Shown here one piece after another: positions 12,346 through 23,645 of a stretch of DNA of 64,000 nucleotides. Position numbers and translations under genes: made by a program. The DNA lies in the NCBI GenBank assembly GCA_963556495.2, contig OY747721.1, positions 35,308,349 through 35,372,348 on the forward strand, in the 5' to 3' direction. Source of the DNA: Valencia hispanica. Its lineage: Eukaryota; Chordata; Actinopteri; Cyprinodontiformes; Valenciidae. The notes under the pieces are model-generated. The model was not told the origin of the DNA. It did not search any database and saw nothing but the letters and a program-made list of their open reading frames with translations. Position 1 is the stretch's first letter. The number at the start of each line of letters is the position of its first letter.

Positions 12346-12962
12346 TTTTTTTTAAATCCTACACTTTGTTCTTGGTTGAATATGTGAGATTTCCACAAAC
12401 AGCAAAGACATCTCATGTTGCTTTGTTTTATTTTTTATGTTCACAAGCACATTCCCTCTAACATTTTCACAGTTCACAGAATAGCCTGTTTTTACCGTCT
12501 CTCTACTACTCTGAAAAAAGATGGTTTAATTATTTTAGCATAACTCCGGTTTTACTTGGCCTATTAAAACAATTAAAAAACTGGGGTGAAGTTTATAATC
12601 CGCACTTTAAATATAAGTTGAAACCGAGACTCAGAGAGGCGGAATCCTGCTGCTACACATCATCCCATATCAAATATGGTAAAAAGACGCGTATACTCGT
12701 CCATGGACCCCAGAGGGTTAGGTTGTACCTGAAGGTTCCTGTTCTGTTTCCTCACTACTGCTGTTCACCACTGCAGGAGCTCTTGACAGTCAGTGCGTGT
12801 AAGTAAGACTAAGAGAATGTAAGAGAAAGCCTAATTATTCCCTTAGTCCAACTGAAGTCGGGCTTTTTAAATGCACGTATACACCTTAGTCCAGCTAGAG
12901 TCGAACCAAACCGGGCTTCTCTTATCGGAATAATGTGGTAAGAAAATTGAAGTTATCTGCAT

Positions 12963-14102
12963 TAGGGTTGTGCAGATGGACGATATCATCGTCCATCGTG
13001 ATGGCTGACCGACATCACGATGGAGAGCCACCATTGTGATGTCACGCCCCCCACCCTGTCAGACACACACTAAGTCAGGAGGAGGAGGAGCACAGCAATG
13101 CAGCTGCTTTGTTACAGGTGCGCAAAAGGTTGTGCGCAAAAACTTGTTAGGCTGCACATAAAAGGAGCTGAAGCAGGACAGCAAAGCCCACTGTCCGGAA
13201 CACCACGAGCTATGATGCGTTCATGTCTCCAGCAAAACTGCGAATGGCAGGCAGGCAGCGCTGCCTCGCCTGCAAGTACTGTTTCACCTCTGTTTTGAGA
13301 AGCAAGCGAGGATCGCCGCACACGTCGATGATCTGCCGCTCGCAGTTTTGCGGGAGACCTGTGCGCCTCCTCACTCGTACTCACAGTGTGTGAGTACCGT
13401 TTCACCTCTGTTTTGAGAAGCGAGCGAGGATCACTGCACAACTTGTGCTATGCACACTATAAGTCAAGGGTGTGCGGATATTGGTTTCGGCTGAAGGGGG
13501 GCGTAGCACACCGAGGGTGGAGACCGAGACGTGAGAGCATCAAAGTAGATCAGCTGTTCGCCTGTCAGCCGACACAGGGGAGGATCGCGTCGTGGAGCTG
13601 CTTGGTGAAAATAACTTATTGTAAGGCTGTTACCTGGGAGGAGAACAACCTTGAGTAGTAGGTGGATCCTGATACAAAGACCGCCTTCCTTATGGGTGAC
13701 TGCGAACAAAATCCGGACGTTATTTCTTTTTTTAACTTCTTGGCATCAGCGACTGGTCCATCATCAGTCTCTTTTTTTTCCCCTTACGTGCAACCGAGTG
13801 CCATGTATTGAAAAGGCCGGGTGAGTACAGTGGGTCCCACTGAAGTGGCCACTTCATTTATGCTTATTCACGCAACTGCGTGAAGTGTATTACAACTTGA
13901 AATGTACAACGTATTACAACTTATAATGTATTAGTGTAGTAAAATAACAAAAGTACAGTTTTCCTACTTTTAAAGTGAAAAGTGTTTTAGACCTATTTAC
14001 AGAGATATAGTAAAAAAAAGTCCCCCCCAATGGCATCATCCATCGCAATGTTTTACTGTAAACATCGTCAACTGCCAATTTGGGGGAAATTGCCCAACCC
14101 TA
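12963..14102. mobile_element. Non-autonomous hAT element, 1.14 kb
   Basis: The eight-base duplication ATCTGCAT is perfect at 12955-12962 and 14103-14110. The ends are TAGGGTTGTGCAGATGG and, read inward on the minus strand, TAGGGTTGGGCAATTTCC. An 8-bp duplication with TAGGG ends is hAT-type. The interior holds an imperfect direct repeat (TTTCACCTCTGTTTTGAGAA near 13282 and again near 13400) and no convincing transposase. Confidence 0.88.
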
Positions 14103-14883
14103 ATCTGCATGCAACTCCAACCCCGCCTCAGCCGAGCTTTTTATAGCTAATGAGGAGACCAAGGAAGCAGGAATAACAACATCGGAACACAACAACGAGT
14201 GTAACACAATCGAACAATACATTACTTACAAAAAGTACTGTGCTGCAGGGTTGTTGTGGTCCATTTCTTCGCTCATATCCTGCTTTTACTCCGTCTGCTT
14301 CACTGATGCCAGCATTTGTTTACTATCTGTGTGACTCTGTAGGCCACCCGGAAGAATGCCAGCATGAAAGGGCGTATGTCGCCACCTGGTGTCGGAGTCG
14401 AATGCATTTCATTCAGTAATTCAATTTTCTGAGTGACATGTAAACTGGGATAAAAGCTCCTACTCTGGTTAAGGTATTTGACCGATTATTGCCCAGATTA
14501 GATTTGGATGTGCATGTAAATGTACTGACTGCTCCCTTCACCATCTTTATAAGAAACATGTCTGCAGTGCTTTGGCAGAAATAGGGAAGGCTCTGTCTGT
14601 CAGACAGGACTGGACTGGTAATCTGGGATACCGGGCAAATGCCCGGTGGGCCGACGCACTTGGGGGCAGGTCGATATGATATTTTTTTTTTTTGGGGGGG
14701 GCCAACGACTGACCCATAAAGCAGGGACAGCGGCCCATTGGTTCATTTTCCATTGAGAATGAGGATACACATGACGAGAATGAGAAGACATGTAACAATT
14801 TGGGCGGGGTCTCATGACATGGGCCGGAGTGGTGGCACTGGGACGGGGATACAGTCAAGGGACGGGATGCTGCTGAGCTGAAA

Positions 14884-15060
14884 ATGGAGAAGGGTAAGAA
14901 ACTGAAAAAGAAACTGAAAAAGTACGGCTCAAAAAGCTGAAATCTCTGGAGGTGGAAGCTACTAAATGTTTAAGGTTGACAGACCTATGTGGTGCCGGGG
15001 TCGCCACCACAACAGCAGGTGCTGCTGCGCGAGGAGACGCGCAAAGTGGAGAAATCCATG
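14884..15060 (+). pseudogene. hAT transposase N-terminal exon remnant
   Basis: The stretch begins MEKGKKLKKKLKK and, after a frame break, reads KSLEVEATKCLRLTDLCGAG then TTTAGAAARGDAQSGEIH. It ends at a GTAAGT donor at 15061. This Lys-rich head with KC.KLTDLF.AG and ending SGEIHG is like N-termini of TTF/ZMYM1-type hAT transposases. The downstream finger and catalytic exons are gone. Confidence 0.55.
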
Positions 15061-15282
15061 GTAAGTAATGTTAACGTAGGGTTGTGACCTGAATAACTGA
15101 ATACTTGTGACAACATATTAGCCCAGAGTTGAAGAGGCTGACTGTTGGTAGCTGCGGTTGATTTTGTTAAATATGCCAAATTGTGATACATTTGATTATT
15201 ATTGTTCAGATGATTTAGCTAAGCTAGCTAACAGCTACCAACGGCAGCGGTCTCTGGTTGCCATAGCAACAGTAAACATTAA

Positions 15283-16188
15283 GGGGAGACACTACAGGTG
15301 AATAGGGAAAAAAATTAGCTTGAAGTTACCTTCATGAAACTTGACTAACTTAATCCTAGTATTATAAACAAACATCTTTTGTTTTAGAAGTTTTTATTTA
15401 ATTTTGTTTAGATATGCAAATCAGGTGTAATCTGGTTAAAAATTTGCTAATTTGCATAGATTTGTAAACGTATCATCTCAAAATTGGTTAGAGACAGATT
15501 GAATTTTTCTTTAATTTTCTAATCATATATGTTATCAAAAACTTTTTACAGAGGGAAATAGATTTATTTCATTTCATTACTTCATAAATCAAAAAACATT
15601 GTCAGTAGCTCCATAAACTCATTTTCGCCCTGTTTTTTTTACACAAAATAGCACTTTTTTTAGAATAATGTATTGACAACTTGCTCTGTAATTTTCTTTC
15701 AGCTCACAGCACAGAACAATGGTGGAAAGTTTGGTGTATATAGGTATAACTGATTTCAAGATTATTCGTTTGAGTGTTGGAAAAAACAAATTTTGAGAAA
15801 AAAAGCAATTAAAGATTTGCCTTAGATAATTCAATGCAATGTGAAGTGAAGTGCAAATGACCCCCGAATCCCTCGTTTTGTGTTTGTGATTGGTCATTAA
15901 TTTAAACAGGCATACCGTTTTTGGACATTTTTCTTTTTCTTTTTTGGGGGCTTTTTGTTTAGACTGCTTCGCGTTAACAGGCAACCGGAAACAGTGAGAC
16001 GGAAAATAGAACGCCAAATCTGCTGTCTCACCCGCACTAAAATGATAAAAATAGTCGATTTTAGAGGTGTTTCAGAGTTGTAGTTTGTTTTATTCTGAAA
16101 GCCAACATGTTAAGGATGTTAAATATCCACAAATGTCAAAATTGACCAGGTCACGAAAAATCCATGTTTTTGCCTGTAGTGTCTTGCC
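15283..16188. mobile_element. Non-autonomous TTAA-duplicating element (Kolobok or piggyBac type)
   Basis: TTAA occurs at 15279-15282 and 16189-16192. The ends are GGGGAGACACTACAGG and, on the minus strand, GGCAAGACACTACAGG. It is AT-rich inside; a 132-codon minus-strand frame (15619-16017) has no recognisable domain. The superfamily is uncertain because both Kolobok and piggyBac duplicate TTAA. Confidence 0.75.
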
Positions 16189-16676
16189 TTAACATGAACT
16201 AATGTGTCAAGCCACATGTGCTTTATTTGTGGACTGCTATCAAGGAATATGACTCTCATTTGTACTGTAGTATGCCTGAGAGGAGATAATGCAAGATTTG
16301 TGGACTTTTATGTAGTGTCGGCTGATAATGTAGTGGGCTGGTCTGGACAGAAAATGCCAGGGCTCAATTTTTGTCCCAGTCCACCCCTGCTGTCAGAGTT
16401 TTTGGGGCAGACACCCAAATGAGCCACATGACGGATTGCTCACTTCTGTTCAAAGATTGTTAGTTACTTGTGGAAATGGTTACAAACATGGATCCTTGTC
16501 TTGATTGGCATCCATTGGCTTAAGGAAACAGTCGTTTGGAACCCGGGAAAAAATTATCATGGAGTTCCTCAGAACTCTGATCAGATTAAAAAGTCCTGTC
16601 AAAATTAGGGATGCACCATATATCGACATCAGTATCAGCTGAACTTAGTCATATTTTAACATATTGTATCGGTCAG

Positions 16677-17037
16677 GGCTGCACAGTGGCGCAGTTGGTA
16701 GCACTGTTGCCTTGCAGCAAGAAGGTCCTGGGTTCAAATCCCCACCTGGGGTCTTTCTGCATGGAGTTTGCATGTTCTCCCTGTGCATGTGTGGGTTCTC
16801 TCTAGGTACTCCGGCTTCCTCCCACAGTCCAAAAACATGACTGTTAGGTGAATTGGTTTCTTTAAAAATTTGCCCTTAGGTATGAGTGTATGGTTGTTTG
16901 TCCTGTATGTCTCTGTGTTGCCCTGCGATGAACTGGCGACCTGTCCAGGGTGTACCCCGCCTCTCGCCCCTTGACCGCTGGAGATCCACCAGCAACCCTG
17001 CATAGGAATGACGGGTATAGAAAATGGATGGATGGAT
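16677..17037 (+). mobile_element. tRNA-derived SINE with GATG tail and perfect duplication
   Basis: A box TGGCGCAGTTGG (16687-16698) and B box GGTTCAAATCC (16731-16741) both fit the Pol III consensus. The body continues CTTCCTCCCACAGTCCAAAA and GGCGACCTGTCCAGGGTGTA, well known in teleost repeats, and ends in GGATGGATG. The duplication GTATCGGTCAG is at 16666-16676 and 17038-17048. It has inserted into an older repeat that starts TAGGGATGCACC at 16606, probably a hAT relative of the element at 43426. Confidence 0.85.
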
Positions 17038-17048
17038 GTATCGGTCAG

Positions 17049-18401
17049 TAAAACTTGGCCAATATTAACAACTGATGTTTCTTTCCATCTTGTTGCAGTT
17101 TGTGCTTTAGGAAGGGGAGGGGAGGGGGTTGGTCATGTGTCATTTGTTTGGTCATCTGACTGTGACTTTTTAAATGATCAGTTTGAGATTATCCTGCTGC
17201 AACTTCAGATGAAACACTAAATTTCTAATTGCAGATCTGCTGTGTCAACAAAGGGGATCTGCACAGTGTATGACAACCCACTATATTTTTGGTTCTGTGG
17301 AACTCGTAGCAATGCGTTTCCACATGGGCCAGTGAAAATAGAGGCTGACAGGGTTACAGTGAGTGAGTGGGAGTGTAGTCCAGGCAGAAACAACTAAGAC
17401 TCAAAGAAGTTTCTAATACTCCAGATGAAAAAGGATATATTTAGATAGGAGTTAGAATCTAAAATAGAAAGTGATCAATGGTGAGAACGGACGTCATGAA
17501 CACAAAACTAGGAGTAATCACGCTCTCTGACGGAGGGAGAGGACAGAAGCTAAACAAATGTTTTACTGAAATGTTGGTATCAAAAGAAATATATGGAGAT
17601 GCAAGAACACTGCCTTTAGCTGTGGATTTAAAAATACCTTTCCAGCAGACTGCAAAGATAGAATATTAATAACGTTAATTCTGTGTGGCTGCCTATTTGT
17701 AAGAATAGAATAATTAGACCTAATGCACTGCTCCTTACCTGCTTTAGCATTTCATTAATTAGGTTAAAATAAAAACAATCTTTCTCATGTGCTCAACATA
17801 CTGTATCCTGTTTATGCTGAAGGTATCAGTTATTATGTATGGGTTGTGGCATTTCTAAAGTGCTGTGTCAGATTCTGGGAGGATCTTGCTTCAGGGACCA
17901 ACAGGGCAGACAGACAGGTCACTGCTTCTACACTTAATGGGTGGCTGTCATTATTGGTATTGTAACACCCCTCTGTAACTGTCCCTCAAGGCACTGTAGG
18001 CAGTAATTGGGTTTGCCATTGGCAGTAAAATAATCCATTTCGCCATCGATACATCAATCCATTTTAAATTATTGTATTTTTGCTTCATTTAGGTCAATCG
18101 TGTTTTCGGCCGTTAAGATTTCTGGTCCACACGAAGGGTTTAAACACCTTGAATCTCTGCAGGACACATGGGTAAAAGATCCAAGACTTCAGCTTCTAAA
18201 GCTCAGTTTTATAGAGGACACTTTAGAGTCTCAGTCAAATAGAGAAAACCTTTGATTAACTATTGACGAGGTTAGGGATGTCAGACTTTAAGGAAATCTG
18301 GACATATGTGTCGGTTCTTTACGGAGGGAGAGCAATTATTGTGGAGCGGTTGTCATTTCTAAAAAATACTACTGATGTCATCATAATGTACAGTTGAAAT
18401 A
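17049..18401. other. No recognisable gene
   Basis: A 63-codon plus-strand frame at 17478-17669 has no known motif and no splice-site context. I see no further repeat ends. Confidence 0.35.
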
Positions 18402-18409
18402 CCTTAGAA

Positions 18410-18610
18410 CAGTGTTCCCCAACCCCGGTTCTCAAGACACATTCCCCTGCAAGTTTTAGATCTTACTCTGCTTTAACACACCTGATTCAGATGACTGCAG
18501 TTCAGAAGAAGCCTGTTAATCAGCCACCAATTTAAATCAGGTGCTGTAGTAGGGAAACATCTAAAACATGCAGGGCAGTGGGCCTCGAGGAGCAGGGTTG
18601 AAAAACAGTG
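18410..18610. mobile_element. 201-bp hAT-like MITE
   Basis: The ends are CAGTGTTCCCCAACCCCGG and, on the minus strand, CACTGTTTTTCAACCCTGCT. The 8-bp duplication is CCTTAGAA (18402-18409) and CCTTAGAG (18611-18618), one mismatch. The interior has the ACACCTGATTCA and GCAGGGCAGTG stretches shared with other fish copies; a partial relative lies at 49912-49978. Confidence 0.85.
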
Positions 18611-20192
18611 CCTTAGAGGAAAGGAACTCTCAGTACTTCTTAGCTGAAATATTTAACAGGCAGTGAGGGATTCATGAAGCAGCAGTCACATGCTTTGATG
18701 CTGATATTCTGTCTTGTCAAGTTCTTCATGTGGACGCCATTTTATTTCTGCTTTTACAACAATATGAAAAATCAGATCATGCTAAATTTGTTCTGTGATT
18801 TAGGATCATCCATGCAATAAACACTATCGAAATGTCACAATTTTTACCAATGTTTGGACAAATTTAGATAGGTTACCATGACGAGGTTAATCCTTTACTG
18901 CAAACTATCACTATTAGTTTTACTTTCAAAATTAGACGCTGCTTTTTTTCCTGATTCCGAGTTTCTAAATTATCTAGTCCAACGCATGGGTTAGAATTTT
19001 CTAAAAATTTGGCACAGAACAAAAAACGAAACATGTGCTTTATGAAACCACAAGAGAGAATGAACACAAATCTCTGAAAGACCACATCAAGGCTGAACAC
19101 AAATATACTTACCTCAGTCTAAATGTTTCCTGTCAGGATTTGTTAGCCAGAAACGTAATGAATGAGTTCAAAGGTCCTTCCTAATTAATTACAGTGTTTC
19201 CCCTACATAGACTCAGCTGTGGCGCCGCGCTACGGCTACATTTTCAGCACCACGGCAACAAAATGCTAAAAATATATTATTTTACGGGACGAGGTGATTA
19301 TTTTTTAATTGAACCTGCGCTGCCGATTCCTGAGGAAGCAGCGGTTCTCTACTGTCAGAGATCTGCACGTGATCAAAGTGTGCCGAGAGACTTCTCGTTA
19401 AGTGAAGGTTGAGCGCATCCTACAAGCGTAACAGGACAAGAGAGAAGGTACCTTTGGTTAAATTGCTTTTTGATTTTACAAGGATTTCGTTAAAGATATT
19501 GATGAGCAGGGCTCACGATTCTATTTTTAAGTAACTGGCCGTAGCACTAAAGTAGACTAGTGAAGTTGACACTAGTTAAACAATATTGTCAAAGTAACAA
19601 ACGCTTTTCGCGCCACATTTTATCATTTTTATGTGTCACTGGTAGGGTGACCAACCGTCCTCTTTTCCCCAGACATGTCCACTTTTCATGTACTCTCCGG
19701 TACATCCTGGGGGATTTATAGACTGATGGAAATGTCCAGGTTTTTATTGTTTTTCATAGAACCATACTTAAACTGACTGGTGTGATGCATGCAGTATGAC
19801 AGCTTTTCTCTCAGACAGCGGCCCGGAAAGACGTTACATAAGGGCCTGGTTCTGAACCGTTTATTGACGGCACAGACAGCATGCTCTGCGCCGAGTTGCA
19901 CCGCACCTCACCGCGTTATATGCTGCACGGCGCAACGCAATTGCGCAGCGCCGAGTTACTGCTGTTTACAAGAAGTCAAAGCACAAGCTTCATGCACAAA
20001 TCACAAAAGATATACCGTCCAGTCGCAACAAATGGGTGGCGGAGTGCACCATTCACATAGCTGGCATGTGTGTTTCTGTGTGTAACAAAAGTGGCAAATA
20101 TCCCATAGATCACATGGACACAAAAACTATAAAAAGGCTGAGCAAAGTGAGAATTCATCTATAAATTGACTGTGGAGGATGAAGATTCAAAC

Positions 20193-21437
20193 TACGGCTG
20201 GGACGACGCAATCGATTACGTCGATGTAATCGATTACGTCGATACATAAAATACGTCGACGCAAAAAATGTGCGTCGATGCGTCGCCACTTTCAAAACAA
20301 ACATGGCAGGAGCGAGTAGTGTCAGTTGACTTAAATACCTCCATTCGAACCCGCAGTTCAAAGGTATGGAACAATTTTAACATAAAAAGGGAACAATTTT
20401 GTCGTCTGCCGGCTTTGCACAATGGAAATGGCTTATCATAAAAGCACGACGGCTATGCACCAGCACCTGAAACGACGGCATCCAGGAGCATTTTCAGCAG
20501 ATGATAAAACACTATGTTTTCAACTTTTTTACTAACGCTATGAATTTTACCCTATAAATCATCCAAGCACCCCCACGTAGAAGGCATATACTCATACACA
20601 CATACACACTCATATACAGAAATTAACACTCAACCTCTTTAAAAGCAAAATTTATTTAAGCTTCTTAGCAGCGTCTGGTAGATGTTACTGTTATCTGTTT
20701 TGTTGGTTTTTATTTGTGACCCCTGCTGGCAAAATGAGTCGGAATGCGCACAGACTGATTATGAGTAAAAGCCGAAAATGTGAGTGTGTTATTTGGCCCT
20801 GGTAAACATTTTTGTTAACAAAGGTAATGCACCACCTGCTAAATTTAGCCGTCGTGGACATTAATACAACATTGTTTAATTGCTTGCAAAAGCAAACTGA
20901 CAACAAACTCTTGATTGTTACGTTTAATAATGCATCATCCTGTATGAAAACTATTTTTTTTACTTCATGCTTCTCCAATAACTAAAAAATGTCCAGTATT
21001 TTATTGTAATGAACAGCCCCTCTCTCTCTTTTTTTTTATTAAATATTTTATGAAAACAAAGCAAAAATAATGCTGCTCTATGACTGTAGCTTAACCTGTC
21101 ATTTGGGTCAGGCAGACTAGTCGGCATCGCACCATATGATTTGTTCGCACAACATTTAACTTCTAGTTAAATGCAACCTCTAACATAAGCTTGTACTACT
21201 ACTAAAACTTTTTTTTGGATTTTTTTTATTAAAATGTGTTAAAATGAAGAAATTTGTTTATTTCATTGAAATACATAAAATAAATGTCAAATTGCTATAC
21301 AAATCAAATAATGGGTAAATAATCAATGATCGAATCAAAATCGAGTCGAATTGAAAAATTAATCAGATTAATCGATGCATCGAAAAAATAATCGCTAGAT
21401 TCATCGATTACAAAAATAATCGTTTTGCCCAGCCCTA
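20193..21437 (+). mobile_element. Inner hAT element of the nest, with BED finger remnant
   Basis: The duplication is ATTCAAAC (20185-20192) against ATGCAAAC (21438-21445). The ends are TACGGCTGGGACGACGC and, on the minus strand, TAGGGCTGGGCAAAACG. Both subterminal regions are rich in ATCGATTA. A BED zinc-finger fragment (20422-20490) shows it derives from a ZBED-like hAT transposon by internal deletion. Confidence 0.85.
20422..20490 (+). pseudogene. BED zinc-finger fragment of hAT transposase
   Basis: The frame reads [20 protein letters not shown], matching the second half of BED fingers in ZBED-type hAT transposases (H-x3-5-H pair at the end). The preceding CxxC half lies in a different frame. 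No catalytic domain follows. Confidence 0.6.
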
Positions 21438-21865
21438 ATGCAAACTAAACAGAGTAATCAGCTTTTCTAGTGTGTTTGAGTCTGCAGCGGTTTACTTTTA
21501 TTATTACAGTGTAAAGAAAATACTACTTGTTTTCTCAGAAGATTATTTCAGATTTTTCTTCAGTTTTTGTCCAGTGCAATTTAAAAAATAAACTAATATT
21601 GTTGCTGGTAACTTTAATTCAGAAGAGTAATTATTTCTATTATAATTTATTTGCAGAGATTATAAAATCATTTTTCTACTTGTGAAAGCCTTTTTGAAGT
21701 TTGCTATTTAACTAATCTTTTCTAACCACATTGAGAATGCACACTTTAAATATGTTAACATCAAAAGCCTTGGCCAAGTTCTGAAAGTGTTTCAGTACTG
21801 TGCCAGATGTCCTCTTTTTTGGAAATAAAAATATGGTCACCCTATGTCACTGGTTACAATTTCAG

Positions 21866-22069
21866 ATGAGCCTGCTCAAGAATTTTTCAAAAAAACGAAA
21901 GGCATCTGAGGAAGAGAGCTCCAGTCAGGTAAAAGAACACCAGGGTCATGCAGGATACTTTAACAATGTCAACAGTTCTGGTATTCACATACTTGTAACA
22001 GATGTGAAATTAAAGCTATTTGTTACGCGACTTATTCAAACGATGTTTAACAGGCAGCAGAAAGCCTAG
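21866..22069 (+). pseudogene. hAT transposase N-terminal fragment in the outer element
   Basis: It starts MSLLKNFSKKRKASEEESSS after a possible splice acceptor (TTTCAG, 21860-21865). An acidic/Gly-rich region (GTEEAEETSGAAEETSEGT) continues downstream in another frame. This MSLLKxF...KRK head is usual for ZMYM/TTF-type hAT transposases. Finger and catalytic parts are not readable. Confidence 0.5.
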
Positions 22070-22699
22070 GTTCAGAACAGATAAGCACAGGTGGGACAGA
22101 AGAAGCAGAAGAGACTAGTGGAGCAGCAGAGGAAACGAGTGAAGGCACTAATAGAGGAGCAGGAGAGCCGAGGGCCGGAGAAAAATGCAGAGATAGGCCT
22201 ACCGGTGGGCACAGGGCTTCAGGATGGGATCTGACGTGGGTCGACCAAAATAGCAGACTCCATTCATGGCTGTACCATACATCTAATGGTGAGTGTGAAG
22301 CGTCTTTTCCCTTTCCTCTTTTGCATTATTTGAATGTTTACGGTTTTGTTTTTCTTACGATTGCTACTAGCTTGTGCATCATTTTAGGTGTTTTTTTTTT
22401 TTTTTTTGGCAGAGCAGTAGGCTATTATCTTACGCTAATTGTATCATGGATGTTACTATCGTGGTATCTATACATGGTACTATCGTGTGTGTGTGTGTGT
22501 AAGCTGAGAAGATGTGCCTTTATTTTTGTTGTTGTTGCAGTTAAGTGAGATTGGTGTGTTCATAATAAAACGTTGACATCATGTTGAGGTAAGTGTCATA
22601 ACTCCTCGCATACACATCCAGCAGCCGCCCCGGTTGCCCCCCTGCTGGTGTAGCTGCACAGCTACAAAAATTTCTAGGGGAAACACTGAATTACAATGC

Positions 22700-23545
22700 C
22701 TGTAACTTTTTCACGTCGTGCAAATTAATCCAGCTGTTCCCTGAAGGCCTCAGAGTTTTGTTAGAGAACATTAGTGAGCAAACAGCATCATGAAGACCAA
22801 GGAATACAGCATATAGGTCAAGGAGAAGGTTGTGGAACGCTTTAAAGCAGCGTGAGGTTTTAAAGCAACATCCCAAGCTTTAAACATCTCACAAAGCTCT
22901 GTTCAATCCATCCAATTTCAACACACCTGAATCAAACAATGGTTGATTAGCAGGCTTCTGGAGAACTTCGCCTTGCTGAGGAGGTAGCTGGACCATTTAA
23001 ATGAGCTGTGGTGGAGCAGAGACATATAAAACTGGCTGTACACCAGCCTCATGAGGTCTGGAGCTGGACACCCATGACCTAATCTGACAGGCTGTGTAAG
23101 GAGAGACCACAGGCCCAACCTTTATCTAAGAGTTGAAAGAATAAAGCCATTGTTGGAAGAAAGTCATATGAAGTTCTGTTAGCAAAATGGATGATGGTAG
23201 TTTGGTCAGATAAGACAGAGACTGAACTTTTTTTGCCTACATGTGAAACGCAATGTTCGGTAGAAAATCCCTGGTGCACTGAAACACAGGGGTGGCAGCA
23301 TCATGCTGTGGGAATGCATTTCCTTAACAAGAACAGGGAAGCTGGTTGGAGTTTAGGGAAAGATAGGCGGAGCCAAATAAATCTTTTCTAAAACCTTTCA
23401 AAAGGCGCGGAAGGCTAGAAACGGAGCTGGAGCTCCACCCTCCAGCAGGAGCCTAAACATACACCACCTAGAGCTACAACAGAATGGTTCAGATCAAAGC
23501 ATACGGAGAAGCTCAAAGTGTATCAGTTGTTTTCCATAGAGGCAC
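22700..23545 (+). mobile_element. Tc1-like element remnant, plus orientation
   Basis: The plus strand shows decayed Tc1 transposase coding: GGCCTCAGAGTTTTGTTAGA near the head, then translated VVWSDKTETELFLP (first catalytic Asp region), GGCAGCATCATGCTGTGG (Tc1 GGGSIMLWG), and ACAGAATGGTTCAGATCAAA. It is full of frameshifts. A MITE at 22917-23076 interrupts it. The same family lies inverted at 24130-24870, on the other side of RAB26 exon 2. Confidence 0.7.
22917..23076. mobile_element. MITE fragment inside the Tc1-like copy
   Basis: The interior matches the MITE at 44860-45081: ACACCTGAATCAAA, GCTGAGGAGGTAG, GGACCATTT and the 3' end GGACACCCATG. The 5' end is truncated or unrecognisable. Confidence 0.6.
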
Positions 23546-23645
23546 TGTAGACAGAAACATTAAAAGGTCATGACCTCTGAACGCATTGACCTTAAAGATT
23601 CATGATGGTCCGTCTCCATGTGAGCGTGCGTGTCTTAGTGCCTAC

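Larger units (their letters stand above)
8708..12717 (-). mobile_element. piggyBac-type transposon, internally deleted, carrying a nested insertion
   Basis: The left end is TTAA (8704-8707) followed by CCCTCTGGGGTCCAGG. The right end, read on the minus strand, is CCCTCTGGGGTCCATGGACG ending at 12717 and flanked by TTAG (12718-12721), a one-base decay of TTAA. Subterminal TGGACG is also shared. TTAA duplication and CCC-starting ends define the piggyBac superfamily. The transposase remnant at 9239-9550 is on the minus strand, so the element's 5' end is on the right. Most of its interior (10324-12345) is a later foldback insertion. Confidence 0.8.
14605..16389 (+). mobile_element. hAT element with transposase first exon, carrying a nested TTAA element
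   Basis: The duplication CTGTCAGA is perfect at 14597-14604 and 16390-16397. The ends are CAGGACTGGACTGG and, on the minus strand, CAGGGGTGGACTGGG. The remaining coding part is at 14884-15060. A second element, 15283-16188, sits inside it. Confidence 0.88.
19643..21844. mobile_element. Middle hAT element of the nest
   Basis: The ends are TAGGGTGACCAACCGTCC and, on the minus strand, TAGGGTGACCATATTT. TGTCACTGG is present at 19634-19642 and 21845-21853, containing the 8-bp duplication; the exact edge shifts by one base. The inner element 20193-21437 interrupts it. Without that insert it is about 0.95 kb and non-coding. Confidence 0.85.
19192..22688 (+). mobile_element. Outer hAT element of a three-level nest
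   Basis: The ends are CAGTGTTTCCCCTACATAG and, on the minus strand, CAGTGTTTCCCCTAGAAAT. The flanks carry AATTA at 19187-19191 and 22689-22693, a 5-bp duplication or the remaining part of a longer one. It holds a hAT transposase head at 21866-22069 and the middle element at 19643-21844. It inserted next to the head of a Tc1-like copy that continues from about 22700. Confidence 0.8.

Noticed and set aside
15619..16017. 132-codon minus-strand frame
   Set aside because: It lies wholly within the non-autonomous TTAA element and matches no transposase motif.
1..23645. Remaining RAB26 exons on the minus strand
   Set aside because: I scanned for the DTAGQE and NKxD coding patterns and saw none; transposon sequence dominates.
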